Source: Dehalococcoidia bacterium (GTDB lineage: Bacteria; Chloroflexota; Dehalococcoidia; UBA2979). From it: 56,488 bases of DNA. Positions 1-8,283 of the stretch are shown here, piece after piece (the stretch's first letter is position 1; each line of letters starts with the position of its first letter). The DNA is taken from NCBI GenBank assembly GCA_003599735.1, contig QZJI01000008.1:1-56488 (forward strand), written 5' to 3'. A program made the position numbers and the translations under genes. The notes beneath the pieces were generated by a model. It made no database searches, had not been told where the DNA came from, and saw only the letters and a list, made by a program, of their open reading frames with translations.

Positions 1-75
1 CGCAACGTGCGCGCGGACGGTCGCCGCGGCGGCCCCGAGTGCGGTGAGGCGCGAGGCGAGTGGTGCGCCGGCCAC
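1..75 (-). CDS. 5' fragment of an unidentified gene cut by the left edge
   Basis: A GTG codon at 75-73 overlaps the TAG stop of the upstream oxidoreductase by one base (TAGTG), and the frame stays open to the window edge for 25 codons (begins M-A-G-A-P-L-A-S-R-L-T). Third codon positions are mostly G or C, as in real genes here. The one-base overlap suggests translational coupling in an operon with the OYE gene. Too little is visible to name a family, and it could be chance. Confidence 0.35.
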   Translation of the reverse strand, partial: MAGAPLASRLTALGAAAATVRAHVA

Positions 76-1148
76 TACGGCAGCTTCGCTCGCAGGTACT
101 GCTTGGGCCACTCGATCTCGGCGCGAAGGGTGCGCGCCGCGTGCAGCGGCCAGTACGGGTCGCGCAGCAGTTCGCGCCCCATCAGCACCACGTCCGCCTC
201 CCCGCTCGCCACGATCGCTTCGGCCTGTTCGGGTGCCGTGATGAGGCCGACCGCGCCGCTGGCAATGCCGGCACGCTCACGGATGGCCCGCGCGAATGGC
301 ACCTGGTAGCCGGGGTACGCCCGGACCTGCTGTTGTGGAAGGTTTCCGCCGGAGGAGCAGTCGATGAGGTCGACCCCCACCGCCTTCAGCCGGCACGCCA
401 GCTCCACCGAATCGTCGAGGTTCCAGCCACCTTCGACATACTCGCTGGCGGAGATGCGCACGATCACGGGCAACTCGCGCGGGAACGACTCACGGACGGC
501 GCGCGTCACCTCGATGGCGAGGCGCGTGCGGCCGTCGAAGTCGCCGCCGTATTCATCCGTGCGCTGGTTCGTCAACGGTGAGAGGAATTCGTGCACGAGG
601 TAGCCGTGCGCCGCATGCACCTCGACGGCGCGGAACCCGACGCGCGCGGCCCGTGCCGCCGCCGTCGCGAACGCGTCGATCACCCCGCGCACTTCGGCGG
701 TGGTGTAGGCGTGCGGCTCCGGGTAGCCCGGGGCGTACGGGAGCGCGCTTGGCCCGGCGGGCGTCCAACCGCCCCCCGAGGCGTCCACCGGCTTCCCCCC
801 GGCCCACGGGCGCTCCGTCGAGGCCTTTCGGCCGGCGTGCGCGAGCTGCATCGCTGGGGCTGCGCCGTGCTCCTCGATGAACCGGGCCGTCGACCGCAAT
901 GCCTCCGCGTGCGCGTCCGACCAGATGCCGAGGTCGTACGGGCTGATCCGTCCCTCCGGCGTCACCGCCGTCGCCTCCGTCATCACGAGGCCGGCCCCGC
1001 CGACGGCGCGCGACCCGAGGTGGACGAGGTGCCAGTCGTTGGCGAGTCCATCCTGCTGTTCGCATGAGTACTCGCACATCGGCGACACCCAGATGCGGTT
1101 CCGCATCTCCAGGTCTCGCAGGCGTATCGGTGTGAACAGCACACTCAT
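75..1148 (-). CDS. NADH:flavin oxidoreductase, old yellow enzyme family (YqjM/XenA-like)
   Basis: A 357-residue FMN-binding TIM-barrel ene-reductase. The protein opens with the family-typical LFTPIRLRDLEMRNRI and SPMCEYS, the Cys-containing FMN-proximal stretch of the YqjM/XenA subclass. The substrate-anion motif HAAHGYLVHEFLSP follows mid-protein, then IVRIS and, near the C-terminus, DVVLMGRELLRDP, which binds the FMN phosphate. Family members reduce activated C=C bonds of enals, enones or nitro compounds with NAD(P)H; the substrate here is unknown. The start at 1148 places the conserved N-terminus at residue 1; an upstream in-frame start at 1223 would add 25 non-conserved residues. The gene diverges from the CaiB didomain gene at 1368. 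Confidence 0.9.
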   Translation of the reverse strand: MSVLFTPIRLRDLEMRNRIWVSPMCEYSCEQQDGLANDWHLVHLGSRAVGGAGLVMTEATAVTPEGRISPYDLGIWSDAHAEALRSTARFIEEHGAAPAMQLAHAGRKASTERPWAGGKPVDASGGGWTPAGPSALPYAPGYPEPHAYTTAEVRGVIDAFATAAARAARVGFRAVEVHAAHGYLVHEFLSPLTNQRTDEYGGDFDGRTRLAIEVTRAVRESFPRELPVIVRISASEYVEGGWNLDDSVELACRLKAVGVDLIDCSSGGNLPQQQVRAYPGYQVPFARAIRERAGIASGAVGLITAPEQAEAIVASGEADVVLMGRELLRDPYWPLHAARTLRAEIEWPKQYLRAKLP

Positions 1149-1367
1149 CGCGGCCCTCAATCTGTTCTTGATCTCGATACAACCCGGTGGAATCTGACGC
1201 CCGACAGGGCGAAAGCCCCGCACCGACGATACCAGTGCCTTCCCTCACGGGTGAGGTGCCAGCCGTCGCGACTACAGGCAGACCGCGGTTGGCACGGAGA
1301 GCACCGGGTCAGCCTATAGTCGCGTCCGGTTGGCGGACGCCGCTGATCGCGCTGGAGGAGGGGCCTC
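1149..1367. promoter_or_regulatory. divergent intergenic region between OYE and CaiB didomain genes
   Basis: About 220 bp separate the divergent starts, so promoters for both must lie here. No clear -35/-10 pair or large dyad was found. A purine-rich GGAGGAGG ends about 8 bases before the ATG at 1368 and is the likely ribosome binding site. Confidence 0.35.
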
Positions 1368-3731
1368 ATGCGCGTGCTGGAGATCAGTGACACCGACCAG
1401 GCGGCGGCCTGGGCGGGAAAGTGGTTTGCGCGCTGGGGCGCGGAGGTGATCCGCGTGACCTCGCCGTCGCGCGCGCCCATCACCCGCGCGGCTGAGATTG
1501 CCCTGCACGGCGGCAAGACCCGCGTCCGGATCGACCGGACGCTCTCCGCGGGACGGAAGGCGGTCGCGCGGCTGGCGAGGGGCGCGGATGTCATCATCTC
1601 CGACCTTTATCCACGTGACCTCGACGCCATCGGCTTCGATACCCTGGGGGGCGTGCGTACGCGGGCGCGGGTGGCGGTCACGCCGTTCGGGCGGACCGGC
1701 CCGTACCGCGACTACGAGGCGACTGCCGCGACGCTGTTGGCCGCTGGCGGCTACACCCACCTCTCCGGCGATCCGGGACGTGCGCCGCTGACGATGCCCG
1801 GGCCGTACCCCTACGCGCAGGCGGGCACGCTCGCCTACAGCGTCGCGCTCGCTTCGGCTCTCGGGTCGAGTGGCTGCGCGGCCGTCGACCTCTCGATGCT
1901 CGAGATGATCGCCACGCTCCACCAGTTCACCGACGTCATGTGGCAGGTGGACGGTGTGGTCCGGTCGCGGCACGGGAACCGCTGGGAAAACCTCTGCCCC
2001 ACGACCATGCTGCGCGCGCGCGACGGCTGGGTCGCGGTGAACATCCTCCAGCAGTTCTGGCCACCCTTCGCGCTCTGGGTCGGTGGTGTCGAGCTCGAGG
2101 GCGACGCCAGCCTTGCGCAGAACGCCGACCGCATGGAGCGCCGCGACGAAGTCGAGGCGCTGTGCGCAGCGTTTTTCCAGAAGCACACCGCGCGCGACCT
2201 GTTCCGTGACGGCCAGGAGAAATGGCGCGTGCCCATCGGCTACGTCCAGACCTTCGCGGAAATGCGCGAAGACCCGCAGCTCGTCTCACGTCGTTTTTGG
2301 CGGGGCATCGAGGTCGAGCCAGACATCGATGCCCCAGACACGGCGGGCATCGTGGTGCCGGGCTCGGCCTTCCAGTTCGCTGGAGAACGTCGCGTGCCGG
2401 AACGGCCGCCGCGCCCGGTCATCGACGGCGCGACCGGCGTGAAGTGGCGGAGCGCCGAGGCGCCACTTCCGCGCGGGGTGGCGTCCTCGCGGCGTCCGCT
2501 GGAGGGCATCCGCGTGCTGGACTTCACGCGTATCTGGTCGGGGCCGCTGGCGGCGCGGTTCCTGGGCGACCTGGGCGCGGAGGTGATCCGCGTCGAGGCC
2601 CCGGACGGGCGCGGGCCGGCCATCGTGCCGCGCGGCACGCCCGGCTACTACCCGGACGGCGACCCGGGCGAGAAGCCGTACAACCGCCAGGGGCTCAACA
2701 ACAAACTCATGCGGAACAAACGCAGCTTGGCGATCGACCTCAAGTCGTCGGAGGGCAGACAGGCCGTGCTGCGCCTCGTCGCCGTGAGTGATGTCGTCGT
2801 GGAGAATTTCAGCGCCCGCGCGATGCCGTCGCTCGGCCTCGACTACGAGGCGTTGAGCGCGCGTAACCCACGCTTGATCTTCCTCACGATGCCCTCGTTC
2901 GGGTCGCGCGGCCCCTACCGCGACTACGTGGGCCTCGGCCCGAGCATCGAGCCGCTTTCCGGGCTCACCGCGTTGATGGGCTACAGCCAGGACGAGCCAC
3001 GCATGACAGTGCAGGCGCTCACTGACGCCGCCTCCGGTGTCTGCGGCCTCTCCGCCGTCATGACCGCGCTCTGGCAGCGTGGACGCACCGGCAAGGGCGC
3101 GTTCCTCGATCTCTCGCAGTCCGAGGCGATGGCCGCCTTCCTTGCCGAGGAGTTCGTCGCCGCGCAGATCTCGAAGCGCGAGCCGGAACGCCTGGGGAAC
3201 GGCGCTTGGAACGCGGCGCCGTACGGGGTCTATCGCTGTCTCGGGGAAGACGAGTGGATATCGATCGGTTGCGTCACGGAGGCGCAGTGGGTGGCCCTCG
3301 CACGGCTGGCCGGGCGCGGCTGGGAGGCAGACGGACGGTACGCCACCCTGGAAGCCCGGCTGGCGCGGCGCGACGCGCTCGACGAGGCGGTCGAGGCATG
3401 GACCTCCGCTGAGGAGAAGCGTGCGCTGACGCGCCGTCTACAGGCCGTGGGAGTCGCTGCGGCGCCAGTACAGTCCGCCCCGGAGTGGCTGAGCGATCCC
3501 CATCTGGAGGCGCGCGGTTACTTCACCTCGCTGGAGACGCCGGACGCTGGCCGCTACCAGACTGATGGCCTCCCCATGTTGATCGACGGTGAGCGGGGCT
3601 ACGCGGCGTGGACCGGCGCGCCCGGCCTCGGCGAGCACAACGCCGAGACGCTCCGCCTTGTGGGCTACACCGACGCCGAGATCACCGACCTGGCCGCGCG
3701 CGGCATCATCGTGGACCGTCCACCGCAATAG
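1368..3731 (+). CDS. tandem didomain CaiB/BaiF (family III) CoA-transferase
   Basis: A 787-residue protein, about twice the usual 380-430, carrying two CaiB/BaiF domains. Domain 1 (about residues 1-340) starts RVLEISDTDQAAAWAGKWF, with WGAEVIRV and the GRTGP loop. Domain 2 (about 370-787) starts GIRVLDFTRIWSGPLAARFL, with LGAEVIRVEAP, VVVENFS and RGRTGKGAFLDLS. Family III enzymes exchange CoA between an acid and an acyl-CoA through an aspartyl-CoA anhydride. Domain 2 keeps the Asp at the expected place (D553 in ALTDAASG), whereas domain 1 has Gln (Q151 in PYAQAG). Family III enzymes form interlocked dimers, so the fusion may act as an intramolecular heterodimer with one working site. Start supported by GGAGGAGG. 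The acyl substrate cannot be deduced. Confidence 0.88.
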   Translation: MRVLEISDTDQAAAWAGKWFARWGAEVIRVTSPSRAPITRAAEIALHGGKTRVRIDRTLSAGRKAVARLARGADVIISDLYPRDLDAIGFDTLGGVRTRARVAVTPFGRTGPYRDYEATAATLLAAGGYTHLSGDPGRAPLTMPGPYPYAQAGTLAYSVALASALGSSGCAAVDLSMLEMIATLHQFTDVMWQVDGVVRSRHGNRWENLCPTTMLRARDGWVAVNILQQFWPPFALWVGGVELEGDASLAQNADRMERRDEVEALCAAFFQKHTARDLFRDGQEKWRVPIGYVQTFAEMREDPQLVSRRFWRGIEVEPDIDAPDTAGIVVPGSAFQFAGERRVPERPPRPVIDGATGVKWRSAEAPLPRGVASSRRPLEGIRVLDFTRIWSGPLAARFLGDLGAEVIRVEAPDGRGPAIVPRGTPGYYPDGDPGEKPYNRQGLNNKLMRNKRSLAIDLKSSEGRQAVLRLVAVSDVVVENFSARAMPSLGLDYEALSARNPRLIFLTMPSFGSRGPYRDYVGLGPSIEPLSGLTALMGYSQDEPRMTVQALTDAASGVCGLSAVMTALWQRGRTGKGAFLDLSQSEAMAAFLAEEFVAAQISKREPERLGNGAWNAAPYGVYRCLGEDEWISIGCVTEAQWVALARLAGRGWEADGRYATLEARLARRDALDEAVEAWTSAEEKRALTRRLQAVGVAAAPVQSAPEWLSDPHLEARGYFTSLETPDAGRYQTDGLPMLIDGERGYAAWTGAPGLGEHNAETLRLVGYTDAEITDLAARGIIVDRPPQ

Positions 3732-3743
3732 CGCGTCTGCGGG

Positions 3744-4523
3744 CTACGAGTCGTACGGCGGGAAGCCGTCTGGCTCGTACTTCAAGCGGCGCAGCATCGC
3801 GGGCCATTCGAGGATGCCGTATGGCCGTCGGGTGCCGGGCTGGTACTGGTTCGCCGTGTGCGCCACCACATCGGCGTCCGGTTCGATCACCTCAGAGGAC
3901 AGCGCGTCTACCTGGGCCCGGCAGGACATCTCCAACTGGTACATCAGGTTGAACGCCTCGGGCACGGATGGCCCGCAGGTCAGCAGGCCGTGGTTCTTGA
4001 GGATCATCGCATTGTGCGGGCCAAGGTCGTTGACGAGCCGCTCCTGCTCCGCCTTGTTGATCGCCGGTCCCTCGTAGTCGTGGTAGCCGATGTGCCCCAT
4101 GAAGCGCATCGAGGTTTGCGTCAGCGGCAGCAACCCCCGCTGCTGGGCGCTGATCGCCATCCCGGCACGGGTGTGGGTGTGGATGATCGCCCCGACGTCC
4201 GGCCGCGCGCCGTGGATCGCCCCGTGGATCACGTAGCCGGAGCGGTTGTACGTGTAGTCGGTCTCCGGCTTCCAGACGATGTTCCCGTCCAGGTCGATCT
4301 TCACGAGGCTGGAGGCGGTGATCTCTTTGTAGATGAGGCCGTAAAGATTCACCAGGAAGTGCTCGGTGCCCGGAACCTTCGCCGTGATGTGGTTGTAGAT
4401 CAGGTCCGTCATCCCGTAGCGGTCCACCAGCCGGTAGCAGGCGGCAAGGTCCACGCGCGCCTGCCACTCCTCTGGGCTCACCTGCTCCCGGATAGACGGG
4501 AAGTCGGTCGTGTAGTTCGTCAT
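3744..4523 (-). CDS. class II aldolase/adducin family protein
   Basis: A 259-residue protein of the fuculose-phosphate aldolase/adducin fold. It shows YNHITAKVPG near residue 45, the Zn-binding HTHTRAG in the middle, and NHGLLTCG, which carries a further conserved histidine. Members act as zinc aldolases, epimerases or decarboxylases on small sugar or keto-acid phosphates; many stand-alone versions beside CoA-transferase genes have no assigned substrate. The length is normal. The start at 4523 is preceded by GGAGAA. The gene is convergent with the CaiB didomain gene, with only 12 bp between the stops. Confidence 0.85.
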   Translation of the reverse strand: MTNYTTDFPSIREQVSPEEWQARVDLAACYRLVDRYGMTDLIYNHITAKVPGTEHFLVNLYGLIYKEITASSLVKIDLDGNIVWKPETDYTYNRSGYVIHGAIHGARPDVGAIIHTHTRAGMAISAQQRGLLPLTQTSMRFMGHIGYHDYEGPAINKAEQERLVNDLGPHNAMILKNHGLLTCGPSVPEAFNLMYQLEMSCRAQVDALSSEVIEPDADVVAHTANQYQPGTRRPYGILEWPAMLRRLKYEPDGFPPYDS

Positions 4524-4676
4524 CGGAACATTCTCCCGTCAGCCGCTCGGGGGAACCCGAGGCTCTCCAGCGCACTCTAGCGTCCGCGGCTGCCCGCGGC
4601 GCCCACCGATCGCGCCACCGCGGGGTCAGGGCCGTACCATCCCGCCCGACCGCCGTGCACACCGAAGGACAGTTAT

Positions 4677-5228
4677 ATGCCTCGCCTCGCCCCACTCGAC
4701 CTCGCCAACCTCACCCCGGAGCAGAAGGAGGTCGCGGACGCGATCATGGCCGGCCCACGAGGAGGCCTCCGCGGACCGTTCGAGGCATGGCTGCGTTCCC
4801 CCGTCCTGGCCGACCGTGCGCAAAAACTTGGTGAGTTTTGTCGGTTCCACACCAGCCTGCCGAAGCACCTTGCCGAGTTCGCGATCATCCTGACGGGGAA
4901 GCACTGGAAGGCGCAGTTCGAGTTCTACGCGCACGCCCGGCTCGCCGTGGAAGCTGGCCTGCCGCACGAGACGGTCGAGGCGGTTCGCACCGGGGCGACG
5001 CCCGCATTCCGGGACGGTGCGGAGCGCGCGGTGTATGCCTTCGTCACGGAGTATTTCGCCACGAATCGCGTCTCGGACGGCACGTACCAGGCAGCGCTCG
5101 CCACCCTGGGCGGCGAACGAGGCGTCGTGGATTTGATCGGGATCGTCGGGTATTACGGGCTTGTCTCGATGACCCTGAACGTCTTCGACGTGGGGCTACC
5201 GGAGGGCGAGCCGCTGCCGCTGGCCTAG
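4677..5228 (+). CDS. carboxymuconolactone decarboxylase (CMD/AhpD-like) family protein
   Basis: A 183-residue all-alpha protein of the CMD superfamily. The core is FAIILTGKHWKAQFEFYAH, then ARLAVEAGLPHETVEAVRTG, and a C-terminal helix with LGGERGVVDLIGIVGYYGLV. The CxxC redox pair of AhpD peroxidases is absent, so a decarboxylase/lactone-type or unassigned role fits better than peroxide reduction. The start at 4677 has AAGGA upstream. It diverges from the class II aldolase gene, with about 150 bp between starts. Confidence 0.85.
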   Translation: MPRLAPLDLANLTPEQKEVADAIMAGPRGGLRGPFEAWLRSPVLADRAQKLGEFCRFHTSLPKHLAEFAIILTGKHWKAQFEFYAHARLAVEAGLPHETVEAVRTGATPAFRDGAERAVYAFVTEYFATNRVSDGTYQAALATLGGERGVVDLIGIVGYYGLVSMTLNVFDVGLPEGEPLPLA

Positions 5229-5476
5229 CAACCTGACTGTCGTTGCGCAGTGCTCGATGTAGCCGGAGGTGCCCTTCGGGCCGCGATGCCGGTAGCAGTG
5301 TCGCGCGTTCTGGATCGGCACGCCGTTCACATCGAAGGTGCCCGCCCGCGTCGCGCCGAGTCTGGTGATGCGACAGCATCCGCTGCGAATTGTCAGGTTG
5401 GCGTCGACACACCCGGGGAAAGTTCTGATGAGATGGAGTAAGCGAACAGCCGACATCGCCCGAGAGGCGTAGAGAC
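5229..5476. other. intergenic, left margin of the low-GC island
   Basis: No gene is convincing here. An 86-codon minus-strand frame (5196-5456) reads like protein in part but matches nothing I recognise and runs into the CMD gene; it may be a decayed remnant. Base composition begins to fall towards the following genes. Confidence 0.3.
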
Positions 5477-5725
5477 GTGGACCATGCTGAGGTGACCTCC
5501 GTTGAACACAGCGTTCTGTGCATGTTTCTTTTCGGAATGAGCCCGGAAGAAGTAGCAGCTAGACGGTGTATCGCGATCTCGACTGTCCACACTCATCTCA
5601 AGCATCTGTACGCAAAGTGCAAGGTTCACAGCAGAGCCGCACTCATTGTGTGGGCAACAAGTCACCTCGGCTGCTGCGCCTTCCCTGCACGCGAACGCCC
5701 CATAGATTCTCCTCCAAAGAGATGA
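5477..5725 (+). CDS. small orphan LuxR/GerE-type HTH protein
   Basis: An 82-residue protein that is essentially a single LuxR-type (GerE) DNA-binding domain. A first helix (TSVEHSVLCMFLFGMSPEEV) is followed by ISTVHTHLKHLYAKCKVHS and R-A-A-L, which match the S-x-x-T-V-x-x-H recognition helix and closing helix of the family. There is no receiver or autoinducer domain, so it is either a free-standing regulator (GerE-like) or the surviving end of a larger one. It starts with GTG. It is less GC-rich than its neighbours and precedes the two secreted-protein genes by about 100 bp on the same strand, so it may control them. Confidence 0.6.
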   Translation: MDHAEVTSVEHSVLCMFLFGMSPEEVAARRCIAISTVHTHLKHLYAKCKVHSRAALIVWATSHLGCCAFPARERPIDSPPKR

Positions 5726-5830
5726 CGATGAACCTGCACCACTCGCTGATACTCCTGACCTCAACGCTGCTCAGGATAGGAGATCGATGTCACTATCCGA
5801 CTGCGAAAAATTCGCCTGAGGAGATCAGAT

Positions 5831-6559
5831 ATGAGTATTCCGGTCCGAAGACGGTCCATTCTTGTTTCAGCTGGTGCTCTCGGGTTCGCGATTCTGCTCG
5901 TTACAACCGCCGCGGTGACCGGGCAAACACCGCTCTTCGATGACGCCCCGAGCGCAGAGAAAGTCATACGCGACGCACGGGCGCGCGGAATCGAAGGCCC
6001 TATCTATGTGCCTCCTCGCGATCAGCCTGATGTGAACGCGCACCCCGAGAAATATGGGCCTTACCTCCTACTCCCACAAGGATGGAAGGGCTCGATCGAC
6101 GAACCACGAGTGATCGCGACCGTTGTTGACACTCGCGGCTCCGCGGATATGGCCGAGGTGCGTAATTCACGTTTGTGGCGCGAACCCGCCTCCATCCCGA
6201 GCCGCTTCCATCTTACCCGCGCTGTTTCCAGAAATCTGAATGCCGAAGTACAACTAGTGTACGCAGACGCGCAGGAGGCGGTTCAGTTCGTCATTTACGT
6301 CATTCAGCAACAAGTACTTCCGATCCGATCGGAGACATGGAACACCAACCCCCCATCGGGCAAGGTGGCGAACCGATACGACAAGACCGAGGTTGAGGGT
6401 CACCCTGCGATCGCCAGCCACATCGCCGAAGGCGATGCCTTCCGAGTCAGTCTGGATGTATTCGACGAATCGTCAGGCATTCGCTACGTCGTCCATTCCT
6501 TGGAACCGGGACTGACTGCTGCTGAGGCTGTGGACATCGTGAAGGGACTCTTGTCGTGA
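5831..6559 (+). CDS. secreted or membrane-anchored protein of unknown function
   Basis: A 242-residue protein. The N-terminus (MSIPVRRRSILVSAG, then a hydrophobic run to about residue 31) is a signal peptide or anchor. The rest is soluble alpha/beta. The C-terminal part (VEGHPAIASHIAEGDAFRV, an aromatic strand, then TAAEAVDIVKGLL) resembles in layout, but not convincingly in sequence, the DUF4367 domains that follow anti-sigma factors. I do not recognise the family. A GAGGAGA sequence lies just upstream of the ATG. Its last codons overlap the next start (GTGA, 6556-6559), so the two are translationally coupled. Confidence 0.7.
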   Translation: MSIPVRRRSILVSAGALGFAILLVTTAAVTGQTPLFDDAPSAEKVIRDARARGIEGPIYVPPRDQPDVNAHPEKYGPYLLLPQGWKGSIDEPRVIATVVDTRGSADMAEVRNSRLWREPASIPSRFHLTRAVSRNLNAEVQLVYADAQEAVQFVIYVIQQQVLPIRSETWNTNPPSGKVANRYDKTEVEGHPAIASHIAEGDAFRVSLDVFDESSGIRYVVHSLEPGLTAAEAVDIVKGLLS

Positions 6560-7179
6560 AGAATCGGGTTCTGCTAACCGTCGGCCTAGTTGTGGCCGCA
6601 CTGTTCTTCGTTTCTACGGCGACGAGTGATGTCTCGGTCGCATACGCCGTCGCAGGGGACCACCGGGCCATGGTCGGCCTAGCGACGCAGAGTGCGTATA
6701 TCCTTCAGGATGAGCAGTCTCACGGAACTCCCGCGTATGACTTGCAGATCCCAGGCGCCAACCCGACTGAGCGGGCAACGAACACCACGAATGTGTCAGT
6801 CTACGCGCAAACTCGCTATTACTCGGGTGGTGAGTGGCGAGCCTACAAGGACAGCTACATTTCAGGCAGCGGCTGTGAAGGTGTCGCCGTAATCATCAAG
6901 AATGCCTCGTCGAGTGGTTCGCCTGTTGGACGGCAGGAGTACGTTCACATCGATGTGTCGGGGAGCATCCCGACGGACTGGCTCATGGACGATGTCGGCT
7001 GGTCTATCACGTACTTGGGGTATGTGAAGGGGTATGAAGACTGCTCGTGGACTACCCCCCACCTCCATCAAGCTGACGAGACCTACGGTTCGGGGAAAAC
7101 GAACTCAGATGTTGACACGGGTGAGACCTGGTCGACAGGCACTTCGAGTGACTGGCTCTTCCAGTACACCTCTAGCTAG
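6556..7179 (+). CDS. secreted protein of unknown function
   Basis: A 207-residue exported protein. Residues 1-33 form a signal peptide (MKNRVLLTVGLVVAALFF, then A-Y-A-V-A-G near a plausible signal peptidase site). The mature part is rich in Ser, Thr, Tyr and Gly, looks like beta structure, and has two cysteines (C107 and C163) that could form one disulfide. No catalytic motif is visible. It starts with GTG inside the stop of the preceding gene and is followed by a strong hairpin at 7217. The composition and style suggest an extracellular or surface protein acquired with its neighbour; the function is unknown. Confidence 0.7.
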   Translation: MKNRVLLTVGLVVAALFFVSTATSDVSVAYAVAGDHRAMVGLATQSAYILQDEQSHGTPAYDLQIPGANPTERATNTTNVSVYAQTRYYSGGEWRAYKDSYISGSGCEGVAVIIKNASSSGSPVGRQEYVHIDVSGSIPTDWLMDDVGWSITYLGYVKGYEDCSWTTPHLHQADETYGSGKTNSDVDTGETWSTGTSSDWLFQYTSS

Positions 7180-7216
7180 ACTGCGACCATTGGCCTCGGT
7201 TCCCTCGTCAGAAATG

Positions 7217-7246
7217 AGGGGCGGGACAACGGTGTCCCGCCCCTCG
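7217..7246 (+). terminator. hairpin terminator after the secreted-protein pair
   Basis: A perfect 12-bp stem (gaggggcgggac / gtcccgcccctc) with loop AACGGT, 38 bases after the stop at 7179. There is no T-tract, as at the other terminator-like hairpins in this window. Confidence 0.7.
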
Positions 7247-7326
7247 GCGTGTCCGATGCGCCTCCCGCTTGAACGGCGGGTGTAGCATCCGCCGTTGGAA
7301 TCACGAATCACGTGAAGGAGGTAGGC

Positions 7327-8262
7327 ATGGGCGCTCTTGACGGGGCCGTTGTCGTCATCACCGGGGCCGGGCGTGGCATTGGCCGTGCGTCTGCGCTGGC
7401 TGCGGCGGCGGAGGGCGCGACGGTCATCGCCGCGGACAGCGGCGTTGAACTCGATGGCAGTGGGGGGAACCCCGCCGTCGCCGAGGCCGTGGCGGACGAA
7501 ATCAAGGCTCGGGGTGGGAAGGCCGTCGGCGTTGCCGCCGATGTCGCCACCATGGCTGGTGCGGAGGCTGCGATCCGCGCGGCGCTGGACGGCTTCGGCA
7601 AGATCGACGGCCTCGTCTGCGCGGCGGGCATCCGGCGCGACACGCCGATCTGGCGGATGACGCAGGAGGACTTCGAGTCGGTCGTCACCGGCAACGCGAA
7701 GGCCTCGTTCAATGTGATCAAGCTCGCGTCGATCGCCATGCGCCAGAACCGCTATGGACGCATCGTCATGTTCACCTCGGACGCCGGCCTCGGCTCCGTG
7801 GGGGCGTCCAATTACGCCGCGGCGAGCGAGGGCCAGATCGGCCTCTCCCGCACCGTCGCGCGTGACGTCGGCCGCTACGGCGTGACCTGTAACGCGATCT
7901 CGCCGCTGGCGCGCACGCGCCTGTTCGGTGGCGCCTCCGAAGAACTGCGTCCGCCAGCGGGCGTCGTCTCCGCGGAGGAGATGGCTGGCCTCGCGCCGCC
8001 CATGCCGCTCCAGAAGTGGGAAGGCTCCGGCCACCCGGACGACCCGGAGAGCGTGGCGCCGCTGGTCTGCTACCTGCTGTCGAGCCAGTCCGAGAACGTG
8101 AACGGCCAGCTCTTCGGGGTTCGTGGAGGCGAGGTTTACCTCTACTCCTACCCGCAGATTGAGCGGCAGATCCTGTCGTACAACCGGCGTTTCACCATGG
8201 ACGAGATGGACGAGCAGATGCCGCGCACCATCGCCAACGGCGCCGCTAGCCCGCTGCGATAG
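7327..8262 (+). CDS. short-chain dehydrogenase/reductase, catalytic lysine replaced
   Basis: A 311-residue SDR. The Rossmann start VVVITGAGRGIGRASALAAA binds NAD(P). CAAGIRRD corresponds to the NAG motif, and FTSDAGLGSVGAS carries the conserved serine. The active-site Tyr is present (Y163 in NYAAAS), but the Lys four residues later is Ser (S167; codons TAC GCC GCG GCG AGC). An extended C-terminus of about 60 residues is shared with the next gene, as in the 17-beta-HSD4/MFE-2-like branch. It may be weakly active or a partner subunit of its paralogue. AAGGAGG ends just before the ATG at 7327; an earlier in-frame ATG at 7312 would precede that site. Confidence 0.85.
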   Translation: MGALDGAVVVITGAGRGIGRASALAAAAEGATVIAADSGVELDGSGGNPAVAEAVADEIKARGGKAVGVAADVATMAGAEAAIRAALDGFGKIDGLVCAAGIRRDTPIWRMTQEDFESVVTGNAKASFNVIKLASIAMRQNRYGRIVMFTSDAGLGSVGASNYAAASEGQIGLSRTVARDVGRYGVTCNAISPLARTRLFGGASEELRPPAGVVSAEEMAGLAPPMPLQKWEGSGHPDDPESVAPLVCYLLSSQSENVNGQLFGVRGGEVYLYSYPQIERQILSYNRRFTMDEMDEQMPRTIANGAASPLR

Positions 8263-8283
8263 CGAGAGACGAGGAGAACTCAA

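Noticed and set aside
7-1248. Several long open frames on the plus strand and the other minus frame over the OYE gene.
   Set aside because: High-GC shadow frames rich in Arg, Ala and Pro; the OYE frame has strong family motifs throughout.
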